Shown: piece after piece, positions 1-9,731 of the stretch | How positions within the stretch are numbered: position 1 is the first letter of the stretch | How the letters are laid out: every line of letters begins with the position of its first letter | Source of the DNA: Bacteroidia bacterium 43-41 | Lineage (GTDB): Bacteria > Bacteroidota > Bacteroidia > Bacteroidales > Dysgonomonadaceae | Direction: 5' to 3' | NCBI GenBank assembly: GCA_001898165.1 | Contig: MKTD01000052.1 | Coordinates: 21,066 to 85,065 of the forward strand | DNA length: 64,000 bases | Made by a program: the position numbers and the translations under genes | The notes under the pieces: generated by a model | The model's input: only the letters and a program-made list of their open reading frames with translations | What the model was told of the DNA's origin: nothing | Databases searched by the model: none

Positions 1-2
1 CC

Positions 3-128
3 GAAGGTGCAACCACAACTGTTTATGCAGCATTACAACAAATCAATCCTATTGAAAAAATAGTTGAGTTGTACGAGCGCTTGTTACAAAGCGAAAGGGA
101 AAAAATTGAGTTATTGAAGAATAAATGA
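3..128 (+). CDS. XRE-family regulator, C-terminal end only
   Basis: The reading frame is open from the window edge to the TGA at 126-128 and gives about 41 residues. They end in an amphipathic stretch (NPIEKIVELYERLLQSEREK) that closely resembles the C-terminus of the XRE regulator encoded just downstream at 177-575 (IEKTIELFEKLLDREREK). It is therefore read as the tail of a paralogous regulator whose HTH lies outside the window. Only the probable dimerisation helix is visible, so the DNA-binding part is inferred. Confidence 0.6.
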   Translation, partial: EGATTTVYAALQQINPIEKIVELYERLLQSEREKIELLKNK

Positions 129-176
129 TTCTTACTATCTTTGCTTTCGATATGTGCGATATAAATATAGTGAAAT

Positions 177-575
177 ATGGAAAAAACAGATTACACAGAT
201 TCCGTTCATCTGGGAAGGAAAATTGAACGGGTACGCCGCCTCCGAGGGATGACTCAAACAGAATTGGGTGAGTTGTTAGGAGTGACGAGACAGGCTATCT
301 CTAAAATGGAACAAACAGAAAAATTGAACGACGAACGATTGGAAGAAATCGCCTCGGCTTTAGGAGTAACCGTGGAGGGATTAAAGAAATACAATGAAGA
401 AACGGTTCTGTATAATACGAATAACTTTTACGAAAATTGTGGTGTCAAAACAAGTGCTGTAAGTAATAGCCACACTTTTAATAATTTCCCTATAGAAAAG
501 ACCATCGAACTATTCGAGAAATTGCTGGATAGAGAAAGGGAAAAGTTTGAATCTTTAAAAAAAGCGAAAGAATAG
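177..575 (+). CDS. XRE-family HTH transcriptional regulator
   Basis: This 132-residue protein has a Cro/C1-type HTH at about residues 13-65 (RRLRGMTQTELGELLGVTRQ, then SKMEQ and a second helix pair ending EIASALGVTVEGLKKY). A linker follows, then a charged amphipathic C-terminal helix. Such proteins repress or activate nearby genes as dimers, and the operator is not evident. The 3' end of a paralogue lies immediately upstream, so the two look like a tandem duplication. The helix-forming sequence continues in another frame past the stop (551-742), so this copy may have lost a longer coiled-coil tail through a frameshift. The target genes are unknown. Confidence 0.85.
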   Translation: MEKTDYTDSVHLGRKIERVRRLRGMTQTELGELLGVTRQAISKMEQTEKLNDERLEEIASALGVTVEGLKKYNEETVLYNTNNFYENCGVKTSAVSNSHTFNNFPIEKTIELFEKLLDREREKFESLKKAKE

Positions 576-742
576 AAGTTCTTGAAGTCCTCAATACGAT
601 ACGTGAAAACTACATTTCCCAAAAAGTTGCTAATGAACTTCTCCATGCCAAAAACGAAGAGATTAATTGGTTGAAAGAAGAAATCAAGTACCTGAGACAA
701 AAAATTGATCGGTTGTTGGAGGTTGTTGGGAGAAAGATTTGA
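551..742 (+). pseudogene. out-of-frame coiled-coil extension of the XRE gene
   Basis: The +2 frame is open from 551 to the TGA at 740-742. From about 563 it encodes KSERIEVLEVLNTIRENYIS followed by another strongly helical, Glu/Lys-rich stretch ending LLEVVGRKI. It has no ATG and overlaps the last codons of the 177-575 gene. The composition fits the missing end of a coiled coil, so a one-base shift near 560-570 is the simplest reading. An independent small peptide is possible but has no start signal. The remaining 743-951 holds no gene that I recognise. Confidence 0.4.
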
Positions 743-951
743 TTTTTAAAGTTCAACTGATGCCGTACAAAGACGCCTTTTCACGGAGACCCCTGTTTTT
801 AACTTTCCCAGCGATAGAAAACCGACTTTCTTAAAATTGTATAACCTGGACGATCCTATAATTTCTGTTTCTTTAACATGGATAGGGAGACTTGTGCGCA
901 ATGTGGGTTGGGGTTACTTTAAATACTCTTGCCATATATAAAGGTTATTGT

Positions 952-1443
952 TTAAAAAACATGTAATGCAATTCGAGCGCATGCTTCAGCATCGGCAAGG
1001 GCATGGTGGTGATTATTCAATACAAAACCACAATACTCCGACACAGTATGCAACTGGTAATTGGGGAGTCCCTTCAGCACTTTTTTCGCACTTTGTAAAG
1101 TGCATAGGAAATCATAATCGGGATAATCCATTTGATATGTCCTGAAACAGGCTCTTAAACAACTTTCGTCAAAACCTTTGTTGTGGGCAATAAGTGGCAG
1201 GCCTTGTATAAGCGGCTCTATCTGCTGCCAAACGTGTGGAAAAATCGGAGCATTGACTGTGTCGGCAAGCGTAATTCCATGAACCCGCGTATTCCAGTAA
1301 CGATAAAATTCCGGTTCGGGACGAATCAGGCTGTAAAAAGTATCTGTAATTTCCCTATCTCGCACCAGCACAACGCCTACGCTGCAAACGCTGGTGCGGT
1401 GTTCATTGGCGGTTTCAAAATCAATGGCGGCGAAGCTATTCAT
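952..1443 (-). CDS. DnaQ-like DEDD 3'-5' exonuclease
   Basis: This 163-residue protein has the RNase H-fold exonuclease motifs of the DEDD family. Exo I is IDFETAN with Asp8 and Glu10, and the distal motif is HHALADAEA with His146 and Asp151 in the HxAxxD spacing of DEDDh enzymes. It is about the size of stand-alone epsilon-like domains and would remove nucleotides from DNA or RNA 3' ends using two metal ions. The first 109 codons and the upstream region are duplicated at 9723-10108. The gene lies alone and points away from the Fic gene. It may be island cargo, and no replication partner lies nearby. Confidence 0.8.
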   Translation of the reverse strand: MNSFAAIDFETANEHRTSVCSVGVVLVRDREITDTFYSLIRPEPEFYRYWNTRVHGITLADTVNAPIFPHVWQQIEPLIQGLPLIAHNKGFDESCLRACFRTYQMDYPDYDFLCTLQSAKKVLKGLPNYQLHTVSEYCGFVLNNHHHALADAEACARIALHVF

Positions 1444-1503
1444 CGGGGAACAGTTAATTTTACAAATATAGCGACTTTTCTTCTAATTTCTTCTTGAATT
1501 TTA
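1118..1503. repeat. 386-bp direct repeat, copy A (5' part of exonuclease gene)
   Basis: This segment recurs at 9723-10108 in the same orientation at a constant offset of 8605 bp, with no indels. The coding part up to the start codon (1118-1443) is identical by eye. Four substitutions (1448, 1468, 1480, 1493) all lie in the 60 bp upstream of the gene. Confidence 0.92.
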
Positions 1504-1640
1504 CGAACACCAGTGCCTTTCTTGTCCCCTCAAAATAAATATTATTCTCATTTTTTTATCAAAAGCATTGCGTTATTCTTATTTTTTTGTATGTTTGCAA
1601 CTATTAATCTCAAAAAATTATCATTCCCAAGCAAGAAAAT

Positions 1641-3152
1641 ATGGATTGGAATAAAGAAATAGTGTTTGCATCGTCTGATCCCAATTTGTCGCGGAAACTC
1701 TCGAAATTGGTTTCACAAGGGAAATTACGCAAGCTGGCATCGCGTATTTATACATCCAACATGAAGGATTCTCCGGAATACATTGTCCGTCGCAATTTTT
1801 TTGAGATTTTGGCGTGGCGTTATCCCAATTCCGTCATTTCGCACCGTAGCGCCATAGAACTTCGCCCCACCGAAAACGGACATTTTTACTTGACATCTTC
1901 TTTTAGTCGCCGTGTAACAGATTTACCCGGAGTAACGGTCAATATATATAAAGGGCATCCTCCCCACAGCAATGATGCACCATACAATGGATTGTACATT
2001 GCTTCCGAATACAGGTATATACTCGAAAATTTACAACCATCCCGAAGAAATATTGATGGAGAGGAAAAAACCTTGCCACAATCAGCTATTGAAGAGCGGT
2101 TGGAGCGAATGATACTACTCGGGGGAGAAAAACAACTGAACGAATTCCGGGACAAAACCCGTGAAGTCGCCAAAGATCTGGCAATGCAATCGGAATTTGA
2201 GAAATTAACCAATATTATCTCCGCTTTACTCAATACCCACAGTAGTGGTATTCTGGAAAGTGAGAAAGCAAAAGCACGTGCTACAGGAAGTCCTTTTGAT
2301 AAGGATCGGGTAGAACTTTTTGAGTTATTGTTTGATAATTTAAAGGACCGTTTTTTCATAGAACGTCGGGACCGGAATACAGATGAAGAATCATTCCGTA
2401 TGTTCTCTTTTTTTGAGAGTTATTTTTCCAACTATATTGAAGGAACGAAATTTGAAGTCGCGGTAGCTAAAAAGATTGTCGATACGGGCATTACCATTCC
2501 AAAAAGAATTGAGGACTCCCACGATATATTGGGGACTTTTGCAATACTCTCCAATCGTCATGAAATGGAAAAAACACCTCAAACTGTGGGTGAGTTATTT
2601 GCACTGCTTAAACACCGTCACAGTATAATGATGTCCGCGCGTCCCGATCGTAAGCCAGGAGTTTTCAAAGATGTAAACAACCAAGCGGGAAATACGGTTT
2701 TTGTCGATTACCAGCTAGTTGAGGGTACTTTACGGTATGGATTTCGTTACTTTCAATTATTGAAAGAACCATTGGCTAAAGCTGTATATATGATGTTCAT
2801 GATTAGTGAAGTACATCCGTTCATAGACGGTAACGGACGTATTGCACGTATAATGATGAATGCTGAACTTGTCAAAGGGGAACAATCCCGAATTATTATT
2901 CCGACTGTTTTTCGAGAAGACTACCTATTAGCTTTACGAAAACTATCTCGCAAAAAAGAGCCGGACACTTATATTCGTGTAATGGAGAAATTACACCATT
3001 TTAGTGATAATCTTTACGGTCAGAATTTTGATGAACTGAACAGTTATCTTCAATCTACAAACGCTTATGAAGATCCGACTGAAGGTAAATTAAAATTGAT
3101 AGATCGAACTATCTCTTCGAAGAGTCCGTTCCCTAATAATTATAATCTTTGA
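1641..3152 (+). CDS. Fic-family AMP-transferase with AbiEi-like N-terminal domain
   Basis: This 503-residue protein carries a complete Fic active site at residues 392-403 (HPFIDGNGRIAR, matching HPFxDGNGRxxR), so it should transfer AMP or another nucleotide phosphate to target proteins. An inhibitory motif SNYIEG (SxxxEG, residues 263-268) lies N-terminal to it, as in class II Fic enzymes that block their own ATP site. Residues 5-200 resemble the AbiEi antitoxin fold: a winged helix (ASSDPNLSRKLSKLVSQGKL, then RIY) followed by a larger domain. A second protein of the same layout lies at 44380-45900. A TATGTTTG -7 box is at 1590-1597. It is a probable self-regulated toxin or stress modulator sitting next to a tRNA-Lys scar. 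Its target is unknown. Confidence 0.88.
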   Translation: MDWNKEIVFASSDPNLSRKLSKLVSQGKLRKLASRIYTSNMKDSPEYIVRRNFFEILAWRYPNSVISHRSAIELRPTENGHFYLTSSFSRRVTDLPGVTVNIYKGHPPHSNDAPYNGLYIASEYRYILENLQPSRRNIDGEEKTLPQSAIEERLERMILLGGEKQLNEFRDKTREVAKDLAMQSEFEKLTNIISALLNTHSSGILESEKAKARATGSPFDKDRVELFELLFDNLKDRFFIERRDRNTDEESFRMFSFFESYFSNYIEGTKFEVAVAKKIVDTGITIPKRIEDSHDILGTFAILSNRHEMEKTPQTVGELFALLKHRHSIMMSARPDRKPGVFKDVNNQAGNTVFVDYQLVEGTLRYGFRYFQLLKEPLAKAVYMMFMISEVHPFIDGNGRIARIMMNAELVKGEQSRIIIPTVFREDYLLALRKLSRKKEPDTYIRVMEKLHHFSDNLYGQNFDELNSYLQSTNAYEDPTEGKLKLIDRTISSKSPFPNNYNL

Positions 3153-3214
3153 AAATAGTCGACGATGAAATGAGAAAAATATGGAATTTTGGAAAACCAA
3201 TTGATTAAAAAAAT

Positions 3215-3238
3215 AAGCCTCAACTTGCGCTGAGACTT
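3215..3238 (-). terminator. intrinsic terminator beside tRNA scar 1
   Basis: An 8-bp stem with one mismatch (3215-3222 with 3231-3238) is followed on the minus strand by ATTTTTTT. It lies just downstream of the tRNA-Lys 3'-end fragment, in the position a tRNA terminator would occupy. Confidence 0.65.
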
Positions 3239-3241
3239 TAT

Positions 3242-3262
3242 GTGACCCCGGAGGGATTCGAA
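3242..3262 (-). repeat. tRNA-Lys 3'-end fragment (attachment-site scar 1)
   Basis: GTGACCCCGGAGGGATTCGA plus one A is identical to 17300-17320, the 3' end (discriminator, acceptor strand and T-loop) of the intact tRNA-Lys, in the same orientation. The rest of the tRNA is absent. Such fragments are the usual scar of tyrosine-recombinase elements that integrate into tRNA 3' ends. Confidence 0.85.
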
Positions 3263-3606
3263 TGATCAAAAATTTCTCTGATATACAGAAATTTAAATAA
3301 CTATAATTAGGTATATCCACGACTAATACCACGAAATTATTTGCATAGTTTTGCTATGGTTCTCAATGTTGTGAGATAAGGTATAAATCAATTTTGAATA
3401 CGAGGAAATTGTCGTTCCTCAGAAATAACCAAAAATTCCCGATCGATTCTTTTAAAAAAACAGAAAAAATGTCATATAAAAAAGACACATCTTTCTGTTA
3501 ATCAGAAAATTGCAACAAAAATTTAACTAAAAATATTTTGTCAATTTTAAAATAATATCTACAATTGCACAAAACTACAAACAAAACACAATGAACGTTA
3601 ATCATC
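3263..3606. other. intergenic stretch without a recognisable gene
   Basis: This AT-rich sequence lies between the tRNA scar and the YD-repeat remnants. I see no supported ORF, RNA gene or strong dyad in it. Confidence 0.5.
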
Positions 3607-3730
3607 ATGAAATTCAAACCTTTCATTTTCTTCTCATTATGGAGTTGTAAGTGGATTATTGGTTGCACAAGAGCATATTCAAAAAGACCCGAACATGCTT
3701 CGCGCCAACGATACCATCGTAAAGCAATAA
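3607..3730 (+). pseudogene. frameshifted N-terminal fragment of a secreted partner of YD-repeat proteins
   Basis: The sequence starts MKFKPFIFFSLWS at 3607 and shifts frame near 3648. It then reads VSGLLVAQEHIQKDPNMLRA and stops at TAA 3728-3730. Together this is a signal peptide ending LLVAQ plus the first 20 or so mature residues. From memory of the family, similar N-termini (EHIQK, N-D-T-I-V-K-Q) begin large secreted proteins encoded next to YD-repeat genes in Bacteroidetes, which fits the toxin remnant starting at 3776. Nothing of the body remains. Confidence 0.5.
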
Positions 3731-3775
3731 GAACAATAAATCTTTTTTCATACAATTCATAATAACACTAAACTC

Positions 3776-6700
3776 ATGAAATCAAAATCTTTTACCGGAA
3801 TTCTTCTGCTTTTTATTTTGACGACACTGCCGTTAAAGTCTCAAAATACAATGGATTTCATTGCCACTCCAAAACAAGGTGCCGGTTGGACAGGATGGCG
3901 TTTATTTATCAGTAATGGTAATTCTTTTACGTACGTGAAAAATGGGGCATTAATGGACGGTTTTAAGAAAATTATAGTGGGAGATTTTAACGGTGATGGT
4001 AAATCAGATATGTTAATAACCGGATGGCAAAATTACAATTGGTCAACACACCAAATTCATCTATCTACAGGAATAGGTTTTGAACGGTTTGAATTTCCCA
4101 GGTACTTCGATTCAAACCTCAAACAGGTATTTGTTTGCGATATGAACGGCGACGGACGCGACGATTTTTTTACCGTAGATAAAACAAGCCCTTCAAACGG
4201 AAGTCTTGTCAGAGTTATGTATTACCTAAACCAAAACGGCGGAACAACTTTTTCTTCTTCTCAAGGCGATACTGGCTACGGTTTGGATAAATGGAATTAT
4301 CAGGTAGGTGATTTCAACGGCGACGGAAGAGGGGATTATCTGGTTACATCCAACTGGACAGGCTCCAACTGGAATGGATACCAACTGTATAATGCCTCCA
4401 CGGATTTAAACAATATGCTGAATACCATTACAGACGGTCTGGGAAACATAACTACCGTTTCATACAAATCCATGACCGACAATGCCGTTCACATAAAAGG
4501 GAACACCAATAGCTACCCCGTTGGTTTCATTTTCCACTTCGTGGAAAATGGTGGATAAAATCACACAATCCAACGGCAAAGGCGGAGTATGGACAAAAAC
4601 ACACCAATACAAAAATGCGCTTTTACATAAAAGAGGGCGCGGCGTATTGGGTTTTGAGCAATTTATCGTTTCGGATGTGGACAACAACACCGTTACACTT
4701 ATACAAACGAAGTGGAGACTGCAAAATATGTAACTGCTCTTAAAAATGTAGAAATAAAATGCAACAATAAACTTATTGCACGTTCGGAGTATTCCAACAG
4801 TTTAAAGAACTATCAGCCTCAGGTATTTACTTACGGAACCACACAAACTACGGAGAGAAAGTACTATTATATTAATTCAGCCGAGTATTCTACCATAATA
4901 ACGCGCAACGTTTTTGATAATTATGGAAATGTGCTGAGAAACGTAACAAAATACAACGGCACAGATTCGGTTGTAAACGTAAATACCTTTGATAACCAGG
5001 AAGACAAATGGTTTTTGGGAAGACTAAAGACCGCACAGGTTACCATACAAAAAAACGGAGGATCCGTCACTAAATCGTCCGAATTTACCTATGATCCGAA
5101 TAATGGTTTATTGACCAAAGAAACTATAGAGCCTAATGATCCGACACTAGGATTTTCTAAAATTTATGAACACGATGCTTACGGAAATATTTCCAAAAGC
5201 ACGCAGCAAAACATAACCGGCACTATAAAACGCACGCAGCGTTCTCTGTACGACGAAAAAGGACGCACCGAAAAAGAAGGGATTACGGAGTATATATACG
5301 ATACCCGCTGGAAAGGCGCCTTGTCCACCGTGAAGTTTAAAGCGGTCGAAGAGCAGGAATTTTATTACGATGCGTACGGCAGGGTATCGAGTGTTACGCA
5401 AAAGATTGACGGACGCAGTTTTGTTACCTCAACGCACAATCCTCCCAATCTTACTGGAAAGCAACAAAAACCAACGCTCGAGGCCAACTGGAAACCTTTG
5501 TGCTGGGCAACGGGTTAACCACCAACCGCACATACGATGCACAGAAAGGCTACCTGAAAACCATTGTTACGCCCGGCATACAGGATTGGACGTATGTTTT
5601 CAACAAAATAGGCACGCTCACCAGCCGCAAAGACAACAAGCGGAACCTGACCGAACGGTTTGAATACGCCAACCTCAACCGGTTGATTGAAACTTATCAT
5701 AACGACGTATTGAAAGAAAAAGTTACGTACGATGCCGCGGGAAATCTTACTTTTAAAACAGGAGTGGGAAACTCGTTCGAATATGTTGCCGGCACCAATA
5801 AACTGAAAAAAATAAGCGGCGGAAGTTACACGCCTCCCAACTGGGATTTAATAGGATATACCTCTTTCGATAAAATAAGCCACGTGCTGCAGGGAACCGA
5901 TGAACTTTTTCTCACCTACGGCAGCGGCCACAGCCGCGTAAAAAGTGTTGCCAAACGCAACAACGTGGCAACCATCACCTAGTATGTGGGAAACCTGTAC
6001 GAAGAAGAACACCTGCCCACAGGCGAAATTAAAAAAAGAAATTATATCTTTGCAGGCGACGGAGCCATTGCCATAAACGAGCAATCCACCACAAGCGGCG
6101 AAACCTTGCGCTACCTGCACAAAGACCACTTAGGCTCCATTATGGCTTATAGCGATAAGACCAGGGCATTGGTGCAGGAGTTGAGCTACGACGCGTGGGG
6201 AAAACGACGCCGGTGCGACACGTGGGCTTACGCCCTCAACATTGCCGATTTCAACGCCTGGCACGCGCGCGGTTTCACGGCGCACGAACACCTCGATATT
6301 TTCGAGATGATCAACATGGACGGCCGCATGTACGACCCCGTGCTGGGACGTTTTCTCAGTCCCGACCCGTTTGTGTAGGCGCCCGATTTCACCCAGGGGC
6401 TTAACCGGTATATTTATTGTCTGAACAACCCGCTCTCGTTTACTGACCCCTCGGGCTACAGCTGGCTGAGCGACAACTGGAAGTCGCTGGCAAGCGCCAT
6501 TGTGGGCATTGTTGTGGCAGCACTGCCCAGAGGACAGGGGCTGGGTGCAGCCATATTAGTAGGCGCGTTGGGCGGCGCTGCCGCCGGATTTACTGGTGCG
6601 GTGCTTAACGGGGCCAATCTGGTGCAAACAGTAAAAGCCACGCTCACCGGAGCCTTTTGGGGTGCTATAAGTGCGGGGTTTGCCAATTTGTCCGGTGAGG

Positions 6701-7504
6701 GAGTCTTGGCGGAACGGTTATTCAAGTATGTCTTCTCCAATATGTGGCTCGAGGGTGTTCGTGGCGGAAATATGAAGCACGGTTTATTGGCAGGCGCAGC
6801 AGCAGTACTGGGAGGCCACGCGATAGAAAAATATGGTGGTAATTGGAGTAAGGCGGTAAAGGTAGCGGCTAACGCAGTTGTAGGTGGCACAGTTGCAGAA
6901 TTAGGCGGTGGGAAATTTGCCAATGGGGCTATACGAGTGCATTTGCTATGCTTTATAATCATTTGATGCACAAGGACTCGTCAGAGAAGGAAAAAGAAAA
7001 GCAAAATAATAATATTTATAAATTATCGGGAAAGACGAGATTAGGATTAGCATTAGCTGGAATTGCCCATCTTCCAGATGCCATTTCTATCACGGGGGGT
7101 GGAAAAATCGTTGCAGGTGTTGGAGGTATTGAAGGTGAAGGAGGATTACTAATGTTATTAAATGGTCCTGACCGTTTAGCAAAGAGACCTTTGGTTGACA
7201 TAGGATTTAGAGCGGGGATTCCTGCCGCATCTTACGCAATTACTGTAACAGAGTATTATTATCTGGAAAAAACTATTCTGATTTCACTTTCCAATCTTTC
7301 AAAGGTTATAATTTTTCATCCAATATATCAGTTACATATGGTGCGAGTTTAGGAGGAGGTTTCACAATTATGAGAGATGTAAGAAATAACTATATTTTCG
7401 GTCTGAGTCATAGTTTAGGAGGAGGAGTTTCATCTTTAAATTTTTTGGGCGTTCCATTTGATGGATCGTTTGGTCCAGGTTATACAGAAATATATGATAA
7501 ATAA
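3776..7504 (+). pseudogene. YD-repeat (Rhs-like) polymorphic toxin, inactivated
   Basis: This is a secreted YD-repeat protein broken by several lesions. It begins with a signal peptide (residues 1-22) and three FG-GAP/Ca-binding repeats (DFNGDGKSD, DMNGDGRDD, DFNGDGRGD). Next come YD repeats (YEHDAYGNISK, FYYDAYGRVSS, VTYDAAGNLTF) and the Rhs core (MDGRMYDPVLGRFLSPDPFV, then DPSGYSW). A Gly/Ala-rich pre-toxin region follows, then a C-terminal toxin-like domain ending YTEIYDK at 7504. Frames change near 4521, 4695, 5450, 6933 and 7255, and amber stops lie at 5980-5982 and 6376-6378. The parts otherwise follow in correct order. An intact protein would exceed 1200 residues. The terminal domain is not recognised, and its apparent immunity gene follows directly. 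Confidence 0.85.
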
Positions 7505-7511
7505 ATATGCT

Positions 7512-7859
7512 ATGAAGAAAATGGGGATATATTGGATTTTGTTCATTTTGTTTGGTACAATTGCCGGATTAATAATTTTTTTATTAATCAACAATTTTGT
7601 TAATCAACAATACGATATTATAGAAAATGAGTCGGAAATTCATGGGGAAGTTTTAAGAGTATTCACCAATCACGGTGATTCTTACATCGAATTATTGACA
7701 GGCAGAAAAATTATAGTCCCTAATACTTCTAATCGTGATTATACACCTTCCAGTTTTTCATCAATTATATCTAAAGGAGACTCTATTGTTAAATATTTTG
7801 AAAGTGACACCATTTATATTATAAGAAGTAATGAGAGATATGGATTTCCTGTCAGATAA
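7512..7859 (+). CDS. putative immunity protein with one membrane segment
   Basis: This protein of about 115 residues has an N-terminal hydrophobic helix (GIYWILFILFGTIAGLIIFL) followed by a soluble domain of about 75 residues. It starts within 8 bases of the last codon of the toxin-like C-terminus, the classic place for an immunity gene. Start 7512 gives MKKMGIYW. An in-frame ATG at 7494, overlapping the toxin stop, is also possible. A membrane-anchored immunity protein would suit a toxin acting at or near the inner membrane, but that is inference. I recognise no family. Confidence 0.55.
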   Translation: MKKMGIYWILFILFGTIAGLIIFLLINNFVNQQYDIIENESEIHGEVLRVFTNHGDSYIELLTGRKIIVPNTSNRDYTPSSFSSIISKGDSIVKYFESDTIYIIRSNERYGFPVR

Positions 7860-8190
7860 GAAACTATCAAATTCTCAAGGGAAGATTTACGTAGGCCGTA
7901 CGAGTGGATTTGGAGACCCATTATCTATAATGTATAGACGATTTTCCTCTCATCATATGAGACCAATCGGATATGGGAATCCTCGCTTAGATGTGGCAGC
8001 ACAAGGAATTGCTGGCCGTTATGCAATTAGAGGTCGAGAACAGCAACTTATCGATTTTTACGGAGGAGTTGGAAGCCCAAGGGTTGGCAATTCAATTAGA
8101 GGAGTAAGTCGTTCTAATCCCGCAGGAAGAGGATTTCATCTGCTTTCAAATCAATATTTTGGGCCATTAGCCCCCTATACGGGTTTTTAA
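7831..8190 (+). CDS. orphan toxin cassette, GIY-YIG-like nuclease domain
   Basis: The 119-residue frame has little before residue 18, then KIYVGRTSGFGDP, SSHHM, a conserved-looking IRGREQQLIDFYGG and RGVSRSNPAGRGF. The order of an IYVGRT strand, a basic-helix Arg and a later Glu resembles GIY-YIG nuclease toxins at the C-termini of polymorphic toxins (R..E in RGREQQ). It lacks secretion and YD-repeat parts, and its first 29 bp overlap the preceding immunity gene. It is best read as a displaced C-terminal cassette kept by recombination rather than as a free-standing gene. An immunity candidate follows at 8208. Confidence 0.5.
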   Translation: MRDMDFLSDKKLSNSQGKIYVGRTSGFGDPLSIMYRRFSSHHMRPIGYGNPRLDVAAQGIAGRYAIRGREQQLIDFYGGVGSPRVGNSIRGVSRSNPAGRGFHLLSNQYFGPLAPYTGF

Positions 8191-8207
8191 ATTTTAAATA
8201 ACGAGAT

Positions 8208-8672
8208 ATGAAAAGGAAAATTGACCAAAAATACTTGGAAGAACTAACATTCTTGAAAGAATGGAACGAAACAATCATCAACTTTCTTATCCTAAAATCC
8301 AAAGATAATTCTTTAGACATATTTCATCAAATAATCACCGAAACTTTTAATAAGTCAGATTTAAGAGGGATGAGAATGATATATAAAGATTTGAATGAAG
8401 GAGCTAATGATTTACCGCTTATGGAACTTAATGAGTTAAATCAATTATTATCAAAAAAATTTGGTAGAAATTTGACAGAATATAACAACAAAAACTTAGC
8501 TAAAATAAAACGAATTGTCAAAAAGGGCAATATAAGTAATGAAGAAGAATATCGTTTAATTCTTAATAGAGTAGAAGAAATATATGCAGATGATACTCAA
8601 AAAGATGAAACTAAAATTTTAAATATGTTACTCACTAACTATATTAAAAAAATAGATAATAAGAATAAATGA
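8208..8672 (+). CDS. putative immunity protein to the GIY-YIG-like cassette
   Basis: This 154-residue, Lys/Asn/Glu-rich, mostly helical protein has no signal peptide and no motif I recognise. It starts 18 bp after the orphan toxin cassette stop, and the AT-rich codon use resembles the other immunity candidates here. The immunity role rests on position only. The gene is intact, unlike most of its neighbourhood. Confidence 0.5.
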   Translation: MKRKIDQKYLEELTFLKEWNETIINFLILKSKDNSLDIFHQIITETFNKSDLRGMRMIYKDLNEGANDLPLMELNELNQLLSKKFGRNLTEYNNKNLAKIKRIVKKGNISNEEEYRLILNRVEEIYADDTQKDETKILNMLLTNYIKKIDNKNK

Positions 8673-8740
8673 GAACTTTAATATGAGTTTGAGTATAGAA
8701 GTGGTGAAATATTAAGTTGTCGGAACAGAAAGTCATAGCA

Positions 8741-9499
8741 GGATATGCTTCAATCACGCCTTCTCCAACATGTGGTTGGAAGGTGTCCGGGGCGGAAATA
8801 TGAAACACGGTTACTCTCCGGTTTAGCATCGGCGGCAGGCGGAAGCCTGATAGAGAAATACAGATCAGGTATGAGCCGTGCAGTTAAAGTAGCCGTGAAT
8901 GCAGTTATTGGCGGAATAGCAGAGCAATTAGGCGGTGGAAAATTTGCCAACGGAGCCATAACGGGTGCTTTTTCCATGCTGTTCAATGATTTGATGCATC
9001 AGGATCCGCCGGAAGAGGGAACGGAGAACTCCGGGAATGGGATGAGCGCGGTAGATTGGGTACAAGGAGGATTGGATGTGGCCGGACTTATACCCGGAAT
9101 AGGAGAAATCGCAGATGGAATTAACGCTCTTATTTATGTCGTAAATGGTGATTATGTAAATGCGGGATTAGTGCTGCCGCAATGATTCCTGTTGCAGGAT
9201 GGGCTGCTACGGGGGCGAAAGTTACAATAAGAACAGTAGAAGTTACTTCTAAGGCGCGAACTGCTGAAAGAGCTTTGGAAATGGGTACAAGAGTTTTGGG
9301 TAAAGGATATAAAGAAATTGCACCTGGAGTATTTAGATCTGCCGATGGATTAAAACAATTTAGAATGACAAATAGCGACATAATACCTACTCATAAGTTA
9401 AATGGGAACTTTACACCTCATGTGCATTTTGAATTTTATTCACCTAGCAATTTAAATGTACCATATAGAAATTATCAGGTACCTCTAAAAAAACCATAA
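8741..9499 (+). pseudogene. orphan pre-toxin plus C-terminal toxin cassette, frameshifted
   Basis: The 5' part (FNHAFSNMWLEGVRGGNMKH) repeats the pre-toxin region of the main gene (6723 onward). A one-base loss near 8813 moves the reading into the frame with LLSGLASAAGG, GGGKFANGAITGAF and a pretoxin-TG-like stretch (DVAGLIPGIGEIADGINALI). A second one-base loss near 9178 separates this from MIPVAGWAATGAK and the terminal domain, which carries PGVFRSADGLKQFRMT and HVHFEFY. The order pre-toxin, TG linker, small toxin is typical of polymorphic toxins. The last domain resembles small toxins with an HxHFE motif, but I cannot name its activity with confidence. It is followed directly by an immunity candidate. 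Confidence 0.7.
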
Positions 9500-9500
9500 T

Positions 9501-9731
9501 ATGAGAATAATAGCAAAAATCATCAATACTATAAATGAATATAAATATTTAGGTATTGAATACAATGAAAAAGAATTAAAAAATGGAGTTTTTTTATTAT
9601 ATCTATTGGAAAAAGACTTTGATACATGTCAACATGATGATTGGTTTTTGAATATAGAAATTGCTAAGAAAGTAGCATTAGACGTGTATGGAATAGAGAA
9701 AGATAATTGGGAAAGCGTTAATTCGGGATAA
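9501..9731 (+). CDS. putative immunity protein, 3' end altered by the repeat junction
   Basis: A 76-residue acidic protein begins 1 bp after the toxin cassette stop. It has no recognisable domain. The direct repeat from the exonuclease gene begins at 9723, so the last codons and the stop come from the joined sequence, and a few native C-terminal residues may be missing. The immunity role is inferred from the tight toxin-immunity order. Confidence 0.5.
   Translation: MRIIAKIINTINEYKYLGIEYNEKELKNGVFLLYLLEKDFDTCQHDDWFLNIEIAKKVALDVYGIEKDNWESVNSG

Noticed and set aside
5980..6378. Reassignment of TAG to glutamine
   Set aside because: TAG closes clearly intact genes in this window (for example at 20687, 29935, 40990 and 51422), and the same toxin gene also has several frameshifts, so it is simply dead.
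9629..9722. Exonuclease copy B as a functional 139-residue gene
   Set aside because: The last 30 residues come from antisense reading of an immunity gene, and the distal catalytic motif is missing.
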